A stretch of 64,000 bases of DNA from Nematopogon swammerdamellus. Lineage: Eukaryota; Arthropoda; Insecta; Lepidoptera; Adelidae. The translations under genes and the position numbers were made by a program. Below the pieces are notes generated by a model. The model ran no database searches, was not told the origin of the DNA, and saw only the letters and a program-made list of their open reading frames with translations. The stretch spans positions 19,582,048 through 19,646,047 of the forward strand of contig OX336350.1 of assembly GCA_946902875.1 (NCBI GenBank), written 5' to 3'. This document shows, piece after piece, positions 19,761 to 31,100 of the stretch. Within the stretch, counting starts at the first letter, position 1. Every line of letters begins with the position of its first letter.

Positions 19761-20165
19761 GTGTTTATAGTATTTTGTAACTTAACCCTTAATGCAATGA
19801 CTTAAGGTTACATTTTAAATAATTAAATAAAACAGCAGATGATGATATGATATATTTCCAACGTGCGAGACGTTGGAAATATATCATAGACTAGACTGCT
19901 GTTTTTATAGTATTTTGTAACTTAACCCTTAATGCAATGACTTAAGGTTACATTTTAAATAATTAAATAAAACAGCAGATGATGATATGATATATTTCCA
20001 ACGTGCGAGACGTTGGAAATATATCATAGACTAGACTGCTGTTTTTATAGTATTTTGTAACTTAACCCTTAATGCAATGATTTAAGGTTACATTTTAAAT
20101 AATTAAATAAAACAGCAGATGATGATATGATATATTTCCAACGTGCGAGACGTTGGAAATATATA
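19761..20165 (+). repeat. Three 140-bp tandem repeats with a 15-bp hairpin
   Basis: TATTTTGTAACTTAACCC starts at 19771, 19911 and 20051. The copies are almost identical. Each ends in a perfect hairpin, GATATATTTCCAACG - TGCGAGA - CGTTGGAAATATATC. Confidence 0.85.
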
Positions 20166-20763
20166 CTTTTTAATTATTTAAGACGACGCGGCAAACCAAC
20201 TTATTCATCCGCCATCTTCCTTCGCAACATTCTATGAACACTTATAAAGGAAAGTTAATTAACAACAAGGAAGGTTAAATAACAATATTCTCTGAAGATT
20301 ACAATGACAAGTTGTGCAATCTTAAAATTACTGATTTATTAACTGAATAAAAATATTATAAAAGCCATTACAAATACATAATAAATACCGTCGAAAATAT
20401 ATATAATATATATATATTTATTTAGATAATATATATATATATAAATTTTAAAGAAATGGCAGAAGGACCCGGCATCCAAGCCAATAATTAAAAAAAAATT
20501 GACCATAGACACATTTCTGATCTGTCTGCCTGCTGTATTCCCGTGATATAATATTTATCTCTTATTTCAAATATGCTAGTTATTCCAACAGCGTTAGGTT
20601 CAAATTCCAACAACACCACCAAAAACAGCATTCTAACGATACAGCACTTTAAAACAGCTGCGATATAAAAACAGCAGATCATTATAACGTGCTGTTGAAA
20701 AACAGCCGTTGTCCCCCTCTCTATGTCGAAGTACATGTCATAGACATCACAATAACGTATACC

Positions 20764-21007
20764 AAAAACTATTTAAAAAAATATATAAAAACCGCCTTCA
20801 AAAATGTATGAAATAAAAAAAAATCGAACCCTAGAGTTGAAGGCGGTGCTAAAGAAGGCTACACAAATCACAAAGGATATCATCCACTCATGTTTTCTTT
20901 TATGCTTCATTTTTTCTTGCTTTAGCACCGCCTTCAACTCTAGGGTGTGATTTTTTTATTTCATACATTTTTGAAGGCGGTTTTTATATTGTTTTAAATA
21001 GTTTTTT
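20764..21007. mobile_element. Foldback element with ~95-bp arms
   Basis: AACCGCCTTCAAAAATGTAT and ACCCTAGAGTTGAAGGCGGT in the left arm are mirrored in the right arm (ACCGCCTTCAACTCTAGGGT, TTTTTGAAGGCGGTTTTTAT) around a loop of about 50 bp. MITE or foldback class; no target-site duplication assigned. Confidence 0.75.
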
Positions 21008-23535
21008 ATTTCACAGTTTTTTTAGTAATTTTTTGCTATTAATGTACTCGGCGGAATCGCTCGGCCTTCGGCCTCGCGATTTCGCCTCGCTTTCCAATCC
21101 GATCTTGACCAAATTAAAATGGAACCACCTCAGGGTTATTCCCTTTCAATCAAAAAAAGAATTTTCAAAATCGGCCCACAATTGACGGAGTAATCGCGTA
21201 ACAAACATCCAAAAAAAGAATACCCTGGACACCACCTAGGCATAAAGTAATGGCTCGTGAAGACAAATGCAACGAGCCAAAACACGATGGGTTTATCATG
21301 TGTAGTTTAGGAGTTCCTATCGCCACCTTCCGTCTCCATCATCAGACCAGCTCAACAAGGGTCCGAATATGTATCACAATATCGATTCATGTATTTCAAT
21401 ACGATGACAGAAAAAATTTAGAAATATTAGGTATATTTAATACTTTTAGTTCTAGTTTTTTTTTTTTGGAAGTCGGTTTTATATTTTTTAAAACAGTTTT
21501 TATTTCATTCTTTTTAGTAATATTACATAAAAAAGAATAATCGAAATCGGTTGAAGTGGTACAGAATTATTCGCCATGTGTCAAACTGCAAATTGCTGAA
21601 AAAGTCCACATCACAAAAGTTTTGCTGAAGGTACCCACACACCATAGTATTTTGTTGATTTTTCAAAAACCGCTGAATCAATTTCGATAAAATTTATATG
21701 GAACCACCTCTGAAGTATGACCTTCCACCTTCAAACTATGGACTGGAGGAAGAACAAAAGGCGCCCCCTGGGCAAATCGCGTTTCCACATATGCGAATAG
21801 GTCCAATGGCTAACAATCCCAATAAAAAAAAGATTTACTATCTATTTTGCCATTAATTGATCCCGTATACCATGATTTTTACAAATCCTTAACGACGAGT
21901 GCTACTGCGTCAGCAGAATCTTCGGACGATGAATCGTAAATATTGTCAGTAAAGTGGCATTTGTATTTACCAAGATTGTTGATTACATTTTGTGTAGGGT
22001 TTTACTAATAAAATTATTAAATTTCCTTTATTTCATAAACGATTTCGTTTTATTAGTGTTAAAACTTGAATAAAGTCTTAGATGACCGGTACTACCTCAC
22101 TATGTGTATCCTTGATTTAGGTAACGTGAAGTAAAATACTTTATTTGGCAGAAAAAAACAAGTCGCACTTATTTAATGACATGTCGCATATAAATTTTAC
22201 TTCTTTATATGGCATTACATGACATGTAATTTAAATTAATTTCTTCAAAATCCTAGAAAACTTTTTATAAAAACAAGACTTTCGTTGTATTCTCACTCAC
22301 ATTAAAAATATTGTTAATATATCCATGCAAACCTTATTTTAGTACCACTGCAAAGTTTATATTGCTTGTAGTCAAAAATGCACAAAAGTAACATGTCAGC
22401 CTATGCCAAATTTCCACAGAATTAATCATGTTACATACCTACCAGACGGAATGGCGAATACCAGCAGAGCGCTGTTAATCTTCATCCATTTGTTGTCTGT
22501 CCCAACAGATTTGTGTCATCGTTCGTTGTCTTGAACCAGTTTCGTTTTTTTAATATTATTTAGCAGGAGTTTTCATTATTTTGACCAATAAAACTTTCGC
22601 AGTAAGAGGCCCGTTTACATTTATCACTTTGGAGGTACAACCCGGATGAATCATCCAAAGTGATAGATAAGTGTAAATTGAGTTTCAATGCGAGTTCAAC
22701 CAGAGTGAACATCCAAGTTGAACGATGAACGAAGTAGACCCTCTTCCTACTTTTGTTGAAAGCAATCTTCATCGAACGGATGATTCAACGATAGTGACAG
22801 TGAGGGACAAGTCTAAACAGACCAGCCTCATTTTAGTGAATGCGCAGGACAACTGTTGAAACTTGAAAAAAAATCTTTCAAGTGGCAAGATAAACACATG
22901 CCAATATTTTTAGTGTTCTACCATCGATAAGAGTGTTTGTGGAACACAAAGTGTAAGGAATACTCAAAAAGTATCGAAAGGGGGAAGCCTAAAAACTTTG
23001 TTTTTTTTTAATAATTTTATTACATTCATCTAACAATCCTTGACAAATTATATGTATTCCAGCACGCACGAATTCATTACGAACCGGCGACATTTTTGAA
23101 ATGAATAGTTCAATGAAAATTGAACATGTGTTAAACAAACAAACGTTCAATGTTCATCTTCACTTTGGATGATTCCAGTGTGTAAACGGAATGTAAGTTG
23201 AAACGTGTGAGAAGCAGTGTAATGAAAGAACTTATAGAAGGTCTTTTTTATTTAACTGACGAAGGTGAGTCAGGGGATGTTCTGTATCGGAAATTGATCA
23301 TATTCAAATTATAAAAAAAGGGGGGTAATATTTTTATATTTTATGAAATATTAAATATTAAATAAAAAAATACTAACACACTCTCCTAAATACATTTAAC
23401 ACCTTTTGCTAATAAACTATGTTTCTATTTCTAACAATTACTGAGATAATAATTGTAAGTTTATTAAAGTTTTATCACGCGTTGGGTAGGTAGCTACCTA
23501 CCTACGTAACTTCGCACATTGACTGACTGACTGTA
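21008..23535. other. AT-rich desert with old repeat fragments
   Basis: No gene recognised. At about 21863-21941 a short open stretch would read HDFYKSLTTSATASAESSDD before a stop, possibly the tail of an unidentified transposon protein. At 22600-23200 there are related words (CATCCAAAGTG / CACTTTGGATGATTC) in opposite orientations, suggesting an old MITE. Confidence 0.3.
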
Positions 23536-23640
23536 AGAAATCTCTGTAAGGAATAAGTCCGCCTTTGCACCTTATGTACATTTTCTAATGTACTTATTAC
23601 TGTTTAATGTTTATTGGAGCAATAAAGCATTTTCTATCTA
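23536..23640 (+). repeat. LINE 3' end (GCAATAAAGCATTTTCTATC)
   Basis: Sense copy of the family seen reversed at 35818-35945: AAGAAATCTCTGTAAGG, AAGTCCGCCTTTGCACC, GAGCAATAAAGCATTTTC, and a TATC tail. Directly followed by a shared SINE head fragment (23645-23715). Confidence 0.6.
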
Positions 23641-23644
23641 TCTA

Positions 23645-23715
23645 CCTTTTGCGACATGCACGGGGAGAGATGCAGTGGGGCTTTTCATTTTAAGTGACGA
23701 CCCCACACTGTATAT
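23645..23715 (-). repeat. Shared SINE head fragment
   Basis: CCTTTTGCGACATGCACGGG, GAGAGATGCAGTGGGGC and GACCCCACACTGTA match the 5' head found on SINE-B2, -C and -D. No body is attached. Confidence 0.6.
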
Positions 23716-23776
23716 TTATCATAAAATGAATAAAACAATAGAACTGGAAAATAGTCTACTATTCCAAACTGAATTT

Positions 23777-24775
23777 CTACAAATTCTTAATTGCATTTAT
23801 ACACAGTAGCGCCTGCTTTTTTATTTCTTCGTCCTTGCGGTCGTGGCCGAGCCGCCACGCGTAGCCGCAAGCCTTGCGGGCCTCGTTCGCCATCCCCTTC
23901 TTCAAGTACACGCGGCCCAGGTTCACGTGTATGACACCTAGATCCGGCATCTCTTCCAATTTCATCCCCTTCTCGATGGCCTCCTTCAAATATCGCTCGC
24001 TGTCATCGAGTCGGTCCAGCTTTTCGCATACGGTCGCAATGTCGTTTAATTGTATCACCACGTGCTCCTCTAAAAAGTCACTCAGATGGGTCGTGCGCTC
24101 ACGCGAGCTCAACAAAAGCTCCAGTCCCCGCTCCGCTTCGTCACAGTCCACGAATAACTTTCCGTACCAATCTTCAGCCATCGCGATCAGTTTGTTTATA
24201 TCTTCCGTCGGATCGCTCTTATATTTATCATTCAATTTCTTCAAGCACCATTCGAATCCGGTCTGAGCCGTCACGTACTCCTTCTGCAAATGGCTTATTC
24301 GCGCCAACTTCAAGCTGATGTGAACTATTCGAATGTCATCCTCTTTCACTCCCTTCTGCATAAGTCTCTGTGCGACCGAGACGAATAATTTCTTAGCTTT
24401 GTCCAACTGTTCGCGTTGGAGCGCGAGGTTAGCCATCACATCGTATATGTACGTAATACCCATTTCGTTGAACATCTGCTGAGCCTGCCTCAGAGCCACG
24501 TGCAGAAGACGTTCGGCCTTCTCATATTCCGACCTCTGGATGAACAGTATGCAGTGCTTGATAGTCATTATTAGTTCATCTTCGGGAGTGGTTTCTTTAT
24601 CAAATCCTATCCAAGTGAAGAGGGGGAAACTGAGCGCCGGTGCTATGTAATTTGGTAGCCGAAAGTTCCGATATAAACGTGGATATGTGGTCAAGGACCT
24701 AACGGCGTTCCTCAGGTTTCTTGGTGGCCGAAATCTGCTAAACGCAAGCCTGACGAAGCTGCCAGAGGAAAACAT
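23777..24775 (-). CDS. TTC19-like mitochondrial tetratricopeptide protein, intronless
   Basis: 332 residues in one exon. TTC19 maintains respiratory complex III at the inner mitochondrial membrane by clearing Rieske protein fragments. The first ~42 residues form an Arg/Ser-rich presequence with no acidic residues (MFSSGSFVRLAFSRFRPPRN). A hydrophobic segment follows (about 43-58, APALSFPLFTWIGF), then helical TPR-type repeats from about residue 65 to the end, including MANLALQREQLDKAKKLF, LNDIATVCEKLDRLDDSERY and VHVNLGRVYLKKGMANEARK. Length and order match animal TTC19 (about 350-380 residues). The start is the only ATG that keeps the presequence. A shared-family LINE tail sits about 250 bp upstream (25027-25100). 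Confidence 0.88.
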   Translation of the reverse strand: MFSSGSFVRLAFSRFRPPRNLRNAVRSLTTYPRLYRNFRLPNYIAPALSFPLFTWIGFDKETTPEDELIMTIKHCILFIQRSEYEKAERLLHVALRQAQQMFNEMGITYIYDVMANLALQREQLDKAKKLFVSVAQRLMQKGVKEDDIRIVHISLKLARISHLQKEYVTAQTGFEWCLKKLNDKYKSDPTEDINKLIAMAEDWYGKLFVDCDEAERGLELLLSSRERTTHLSDFLEEHVVIQLNDIATVCEKLDRLDDSERYLKEAIEKGMKLEEMPDLGVIHVNLGRVYLKKGMANEARKACGYAWRLGHDRKDEEIKKQALLCINAIKNL

Positions 24776-25026
24776 TTTGGTTTATGTAATAATGAGCTAT
24801 CCTAAAAATATAATCTGCTGCTTAAGACTCAAGCCCTGATTACTGCTGAAAAACATATCAGAGCGCGTTTATATTGTAAATTGTGCACGTATAATTGAAA
24901 TTTATGCAGTGAGTGAATAGATGGAATGAATTGAATTGAAGAAAAAGAAATTTTACAGATGAAAATGACAGTTTGTCTTCGCATGTGATGCTGATGTCTC
25001 ATGTCACGCACGTCACGTCATGTCAT
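24776..25026. other. TTC19 upstream region
   Basis: Presumed 5' UTR and promoter of the minus-strand TTC19 gene. I recognise no core promoter element. Confidence 0.3.
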
Positions 25027-25100
25027 GGTTGTTATTGTTTTCGCCATAAATAGGCAGGCAAAGATAATTTGACCATACAGCCAATTCACAATTTTCTTCG
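25027..25100 (-). repeat. Short 5'-truncated LINE tail
   Basis: Reverse complement of the last ~75 bp of the non-LTR element at 31051-31994 (shared TTTGCCTGCCTATTTATGGC). A very short target-primed insertion in the TTC19 promoter region. Confidence 0.7.
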
Positions 25101-25208
25101 TATAAAGGTATTTTTGTAATTTTTTTTTTTTTTTTTACGTTATTTATAAAGAAAAAATATGTTTTTTATTTGACAAAGAAAAATTAAATTAAACAGAAAT
25201 GTAACAAC

Positions 25209-26656
25209 TTAAATTAAATAAAAATATTCCTGCATCCTCGGGACATCATTCATTGTCCCGAGGACAGCCGCCGCGTTCCCGCGCTGGATGGCGAGGCTGA
25301 TGTTTTGTGTGAGGAACGCTTTGGCACGACGGTCCCCGGACGCTTCAATAAGCAGCTGACCTAGCTGCTTCACGAGGTCTTTAGCGTCCGGACTCCACAC
25401 CCCAAGAGTCTCCACAGCAAAGGCAACGAACTCGTAGTGCTGCTTAATAGTATTGTATTTCAGATGTTTCGCTTTTTCTGCCTTTGCTGCGGCATAGCCA
25501 GCAACCTGACTAGAGCCCACTACATGACTAGGAGCTAAGGTATCGGCACACGTGACATCCCAAACCAAAGCCCTCCCCTGCTTCCACGGCAAGAGTGTGA
25601 GACCGTCTGGCCGTTTTCCGTCGTCTCTAGACAGGCCAAGAGGTTCCAACATACTAGGCATATTCGCAGATGCAAGGAAGCGCTTTAGAATACGGTTGAT
25701 GTCAACGTGGCGAGATATCCTGCCAGCACTCCTGGAGCAAGAAAGACCATGATGCCCTAACGTCCTCAACTCCTCACCAATTCACCGCAAACACATGTAT
25801 GCTGCTGGCAGATCCTGACACCAAACCGCAGACAGAAAGCGATGCGTAGCGTATCTCTGTCAAGCAGAGTGCCAAGATGTGGTGACGGAAATGCATTAAG
25901 CCACGCACCGGATTCAGTCTGCGACGATGCCAGGATGCGTGCCTTATCAGCATCGCTGCCGTCCAGAGAGAGAACTCTACAAATTGAATTAATAACGGGT
26001 TCATCCCATCCACGTTGCGAATTTGGGAAAACTGGTGGAGATTGATTGGGACATTTCACCAGCCACGCCTCCCTCGCCTCGACCGAGTGTACAACCTCAA
26101 CGTCACCGAGTGACGGGCTTAATACAGAACCGATGAGGTTTGATACACTGTGGATCGACGAGAGGAAGGCAGGCAAGGCGACATCCTGGACCAAACGGAC
26201 TCCGCATCCACCGAACCTAACTGGTAAAGTTATTTGTGTCCAGGCTTTATCTTGAATTTCTAAGTTTATATTAAAAATAGTGTTTACAGTTGTTTTTAAA
26301 ATGTTATCTAAATCTAATATTTCCTCTATGTGGTTCCAAAATGGACTTGTGCGGAGAAGGTATGTAAATTTTGGAATATAAAAGCAATGCCTTAAAAGGT
26401 AGAAAGAGACATGCGGTTGTAAATTGAGCAAATGGTTTGCAAATTTTAACAAGATTTCTTTCTTTTTCTTTATCGTTGGTACCATATTTTCTTCCAAGAC
26501 TGGAGAGCCAAGAAGTGATAATTCTTGTTCTGAAACCACCCTAATTCCTGGTGCGACCGCCTTTATATTGTTTAGGATTTCTGATTTTCTCTCATTACAG
26601 ACGTTTGCAGTTAAAAATACTTCACACTTTTCGAAATTAAGTAAAATACTAAGTAT
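25209..26656 (-). pseudogene. Non-LTR retrotransposon polyprotein C-terminal part, frameshifted and 5' truncated
   Basis: Two frames, joined at about 25766-25769 by a frameshift, encode about 450 residues. The upstream frame can be followed to about 26656 and reads NFEKCEVFLTANVCNERKSE, then QITLPVRFGGCGVRLVQDVA and LPAFLSSIHS, as seen after the reverse transcriptase domain of invertebrate elements. The second frame has the C-terminal module KQGRALVWDVTCADTLAPSH and YEFVAFAVETLGVWSPDAK, ending in AVLGTMNDVPRMQEYFYLI. A CxC...HHGLSC zinc-knuckle-like motif straddles the frameshift. The catalytic RT motif is not included. The clade is not settled from sequence alone. Not functional. Confidence 0.75.
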
Positions 26657-26717
26657 ATAACGTTTTTCATATGATTAAAAAAAAACCACGTACCTCTAAC
26701 AATGCATAATAAAAAAT

Positions 26718-26805
26718 TATTATTATTTGCACAACAAGGGGGACTCGAACGCACGCCCATGAGATCAAAATGTTAATACGATCTCTACCCTACCAGGCCG
26801 GCGAC
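26718..26805 (-). repeat. tRNA-like SINE head or tRNA pseudogene
   Basis: On the minus strand: GCCGGCCTGGTAGGGTAGAG, then GATCTCATGGGC and the B-box-like GCGTTCGAGTCCCCC. It sits where the 5'-truncated retrotransposon ends. Acceptor-stem pairing is not convincing. Confidence 0.4.
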
Positions 26806-26924
26806 ACGGTTGAATGTATTGTGTAAGCAACCGCGCGTGCGCATGGTGTGTGTTCCGGAGTGGGGGCGGGTCGACGGGAGCGGTCGGACTAACTCACGGG
26901 AGGTGACTCGTCGCATGGGCTGCT

Positions 26925-27055
26925 GCTATTCTCAAATCAAAACCAACGTGCAGCTCGCACAACAAAATTTTATGGCATAGTGAAGGGAGATTCCCTTCAC
27001 TAAGCCATAAAACTTTATTATGCGAACTGCACGTTTGTTTTGATTTGAGAATAGC
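26925..27055. repeat. Large near-perfect hairpin
   Basis: Arms of about 60 bp: GCTATTCTCAAATCAAAAC on the left and its complement GTTTTGATTTGAGAATAGC on the right, with an inner GTGAAGGGAGATTCCCTTCAC centre. Small foldback element upstream of TPRA1. Confidence 0.75.
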
Positions 27056-28074
27056 TAGCATTTATTGTTCTTTTGTTTAGCAAGCGATGCGGTGTCGGGG
27101 CGTTCGCCCGCTGTTCATCTCTCTCTTTCTCGAACCGAACTCTCTCGCTCGCTCTTTCACCCGTACTCTGCGTTTACCAACCCTATCGTTCAAAGCGGGC
27201 TCAAGCTACATACGCATCTCCGTGCGTATCTATAGATCAACTAAATTCACACGTACAGGCTCGTGTCGCTTCTGGGCGTTAGCCCTATATCTCTCTTCTG
27301 CGACCCTACACTCTACCATTGCTCCAGCAGAGCATAATATATCTATGATCAAACAAATATCCGATGCAGTTAAAAAGGCAGGGAACGTAAAATGCAGCAG
27401 CGGTCATGGGAAAAGTCAGATCAAGCGCCCTGATACTCTCTTGACTGGCTTGTGAATTATAGGACGAAATACGTTGTATTAAAGGTTCAGCCTTCGCAAG
27501 CGTGCTTTCTTCAAGCAGGTTTGGCTGCATGATGTAATATGACAAATTGAGTATGTGATGTAGGCCCTCTGTCACAACGTTGCGTGTTGTCTGTCAGTCA
27601 AGTCTGCTTTGTTTGTGCTGGAAGGCACGGTTTTGAAATATATGTTTCTCTTTTTGACACACAAGAAAGAAGAGTAAGCCACTAATGTAAACGCGTTTTG
27701 CCTGTCTGTAACAAAACAAGAACACTTATTCGATTTCGCCTTTTTTTATTACTGTGCTGTGTTGAATCAACACGAACGAAGTACCAACGAAAAGCAATAT
27801 TGCGTTGCGCTCGCGAGTCTCCTCGTCGATCGAAGTAGAGAAGATAAAAAGATGCTGCTTTACAGTTGATGTGTTTTTTCGTAATCGGATTTGTGCCGAG
27901 AGCGCGGCAACTGGCACGCTCGTGCGTGGCGTGCAAAAGCCTATATGAACTGGGTTGGCAACAGTGCTGCGTGTATGGAGGAAACGGGGACTTGGGGGTA
28001 ATTTGATTAGCTGACTCAATATGTGGCTGTCGTAGGCTGCAGGAGTGTCCAATTTGTGCAGATAAAACTCCAAG
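27056..28074. other. TPRA1 upstream region
   Basis: GC-balanced, non-repetitive sequence with no recognised coding frame. It should contain the TPRA1 promoter and 5' UTR, but no core element is clear. Confidence 0.3.
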
Positions 28075-28166
28075 ATGTCGCTCTACGGATCCAACGAGAC
28101 GCTGCCAGGGCTGCAGGAGGAATCTTTCTGCAAATACGTGCTCTATTACGAAATAACCAACTCAAG
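28075..28166 (+). CDS. TPRA1: TPRA1 exon 1
   Basis: MSLYGSNETLPGLQEESFCK and ten further residues of the extracellular N terminus, with a possible glycosylation site NET. Donor TCAAG|GTAATA, phase 2. Confidence 0.8.
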
Positions 28167-31100
28167 GTAATATTTTTTGCTCGTCTTCGTGTTGACATTG
28201 ACGTGGTTCGCTCAGGGACGGTCTGAAAAAAAATTAAATGAAAATCAGGTTTTTTTTACAATACCTAACTACAAGTAATGTCAGAGATTTCACTTATTTG
28301 AATTTTTTATTTTTTATGGAAACTGACACGGTTGGCTACATCACCTACAACATCCGTGATGTTAGCCCATAACACCGGGTGAACTAGGTGCCATGTCAGT
28401 GCTTCACTTCGGTCGTGCCGGCTACACTGAATTGGACGGAAAACGCAAACTATTTACAGAGACATTTCGTTCGGTGCGGTGGTACCAACCCGGGCGGGTT
28501 GAACCCTACCACCTAGTAAGCTAAGAAGGAAAGAAACTTCCTATTTAACCTATTTTATGTTAATAAAAATGTTAAATGAATTTCCTCAATTATATCCACA
28601 AAAAAGTATAGACAGAAAATCTGTGTCCATGAGCTCACGTAAGTCACATTTGATGCCGACTGTATCCTTACCTTTAATAAAATCCAACGTCTGCTTTCTG
28701 TCTGTCTGTCTGTCCGCTTATAACTCGAGAACCACTGAAGTGATTTTAATAAAACAAAATTCTACGGATAGCTTCATTCTTCTCATCAACTATAGGCTAC
28801 TAACTATCACGCTAAATGGCTTATGAGGTTAGCAGAGAAGTCAAATATGAGAGCGGGCGGAGCCGCGGGCACAGCTAGTACCTACCTATAACCCAATTTT
28901 TATAACTGTGCACTTTGAGCTGTCAAAGTCGTTAGGTTGGCAGGACTGAATTCAACCCCCGGATACTTCCTCACCTCTCCGCCGACGCCTATCAGTACAC
29001 GCCCTTGCTGTGTGTGTGTGTGTGTACTGATAGGCGTCGGCGGAGAGGTGAGGAAGTAAGCGGGGGGTGAATTCAGTCCTTCCAACCTAACGACTTTGAC
29101 AGCTCGAAGTGCACAGTTATAAAAATTGGGTTATAGTTACTATAACTGTCAGTTTTGTATTTTGTCTGATGTCAGATGGGCCAGAGCACATGCTCCGACC
29201 AGCCATTATTACCTCCGAGAAGGTAGATGCCATACCGGATACTTCCCTTTCGATTGCTGGCTATACTGGACTAGAGGAGAACACAACCGATGCTGCTATG
29301 CAGCCATTTATCGTCCAGGGCGGAGGTACCAACTGGGCCGGCTACAATTTGAGCCTAGCAACTAGAGGTCCGAGGTTCGAATCCGGTCGGCGTGTACCAA
29401 TGAGGGTTTTCTGATGAAAACATTTACGTGCATACCTACACTTGCTGCTTCACCGTTCGGAACCGGTGTAAAACTGTAGGTCCCTTCTCTTGCCCCTTAA
29501 TAGGTGGTAGACTCAAATTTTTAGCCGACTGGGTACTGAATGTAAGATGGCCGCATAGCAGCCTCGGTTGTCTTCTCCTCTAGTCGAGTATAGCCAGCGA
29601 TCCAGGGAAGTCTCCGGTTCGCCACCTACCTACTTAGAAGTGATATTGGGTGTTCGGACCATGTGCTTTGGCCCCTCCGACTCTGCCACCCATATCGGAT
29701 TACATAAAAAAATATATAAGGTCTTTCATTAGTACGTAACGATACGCTAAGGGTGTAAGTGTATCAGATACTGATCACGTTCCCATACAAATTTTTTTTT
29801 ACAATTTGAAAAACCTGAGAGTGAGTACTCCTCAAATTTAATACGTGAAGTGCGGGTATTTCACTTTAATAAGTACGTTTTTTATATCGTGAAATAAAAA
29901 ATTGGTATGGGAACGTGATCAGTATCTGATACACATACAACCCTTAGCGTATCGTTACCTACTATTGAAAGACCTTATATATGTTACCGATTAATGTACA
30001 AATAATATGTAAGTTTATTATATACATATATATGCTTATTAAAGTATTTATGTAGTATTCGTACGTAGTTTATCATACATATTTCTTTAATCTAACACAT
30101 TGTCACAAACTATTCTTGTTCGCCTGCATGTACTTCTCCCACATCCCAAAGGTTAGTTAGAATAGAATGCCTCGCGGCATTAAGCTCGCCTGTTGTACCT
30201 AATTTTGATAAATTGGTGTTCAATAAAGAATATATACATACATGTAAAATATATTTATATTGCGCAGGGTCCGCATCTGGGACGTAATAATCCTGATACC
30301 GAACGCTCTCTTCGCGCTGTTCCTGGCTCTCCGGTTCAACAAGGCGCAACTGAAGCTGCGTGCGACCAGCAGTCCGATATTCCTCACGTTCTACGGCCTC
30401 GTGTGGGGCAACGTCCTAGTGAGCATCGTGCGATGCGTGGTGTCGATGACTGTGAATGCGGCCGTGCCGCTCGGAGGCATGGCAGACAAGGTGCTGTGGA
30501 TCATTGTCGTGTTCTTTCTGCTCGCGACCGAGATGAGCGTGGTCACGTTCGGTTTGGCGTTTGGTGAGTATTTTCCATTTTTATGGTTTCCGTTTAATGC
30601 AGCGGTTCTCAATCTATTATTTTTAAAATTATTTTTAACATATTAACATTTATACATATTCATTTTAACATATTATTTTGAACCTCTAAAAAAAATAATC
30701 TCTCATTCAATTTTCCGCACTACCCATCTACCCTACTCACAATCCCAGGTATGACTGGCAGATAATGCCCTTAGGCTCGTCCGCCTTTTGTCACTTTTTG
30801 TGCAATAAAGTATATTTTCATTTCATTTCATTTCAATCTATGGTACGCGTACCAACCAACAGTGGTACGAGAAAAAATGAAACGTAATGCGCTAAAAAAT
30901 TTAATAAGCGGCAATAAAAAGTGCCATAATCCTAATTTTGAAAGTTTTGTTGATGAACATAAATATAATTTGAATTCTGATGTTCTTATCGATATAAAAA
31001 CCCACTGTCATAGTGATTTCCGAAGAATATTTTAAAAAAGATTTTTCAGACTACGAGGACAGGATTTGGATACAAAATAAACAGCGAAGCGACCATTTAT

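Noticed and set aside
20398..20445. TA-rich tract as a replication origin or scaffold site
   Set aside because: Simple (TA)n microsatellite; nothing else supports a function.
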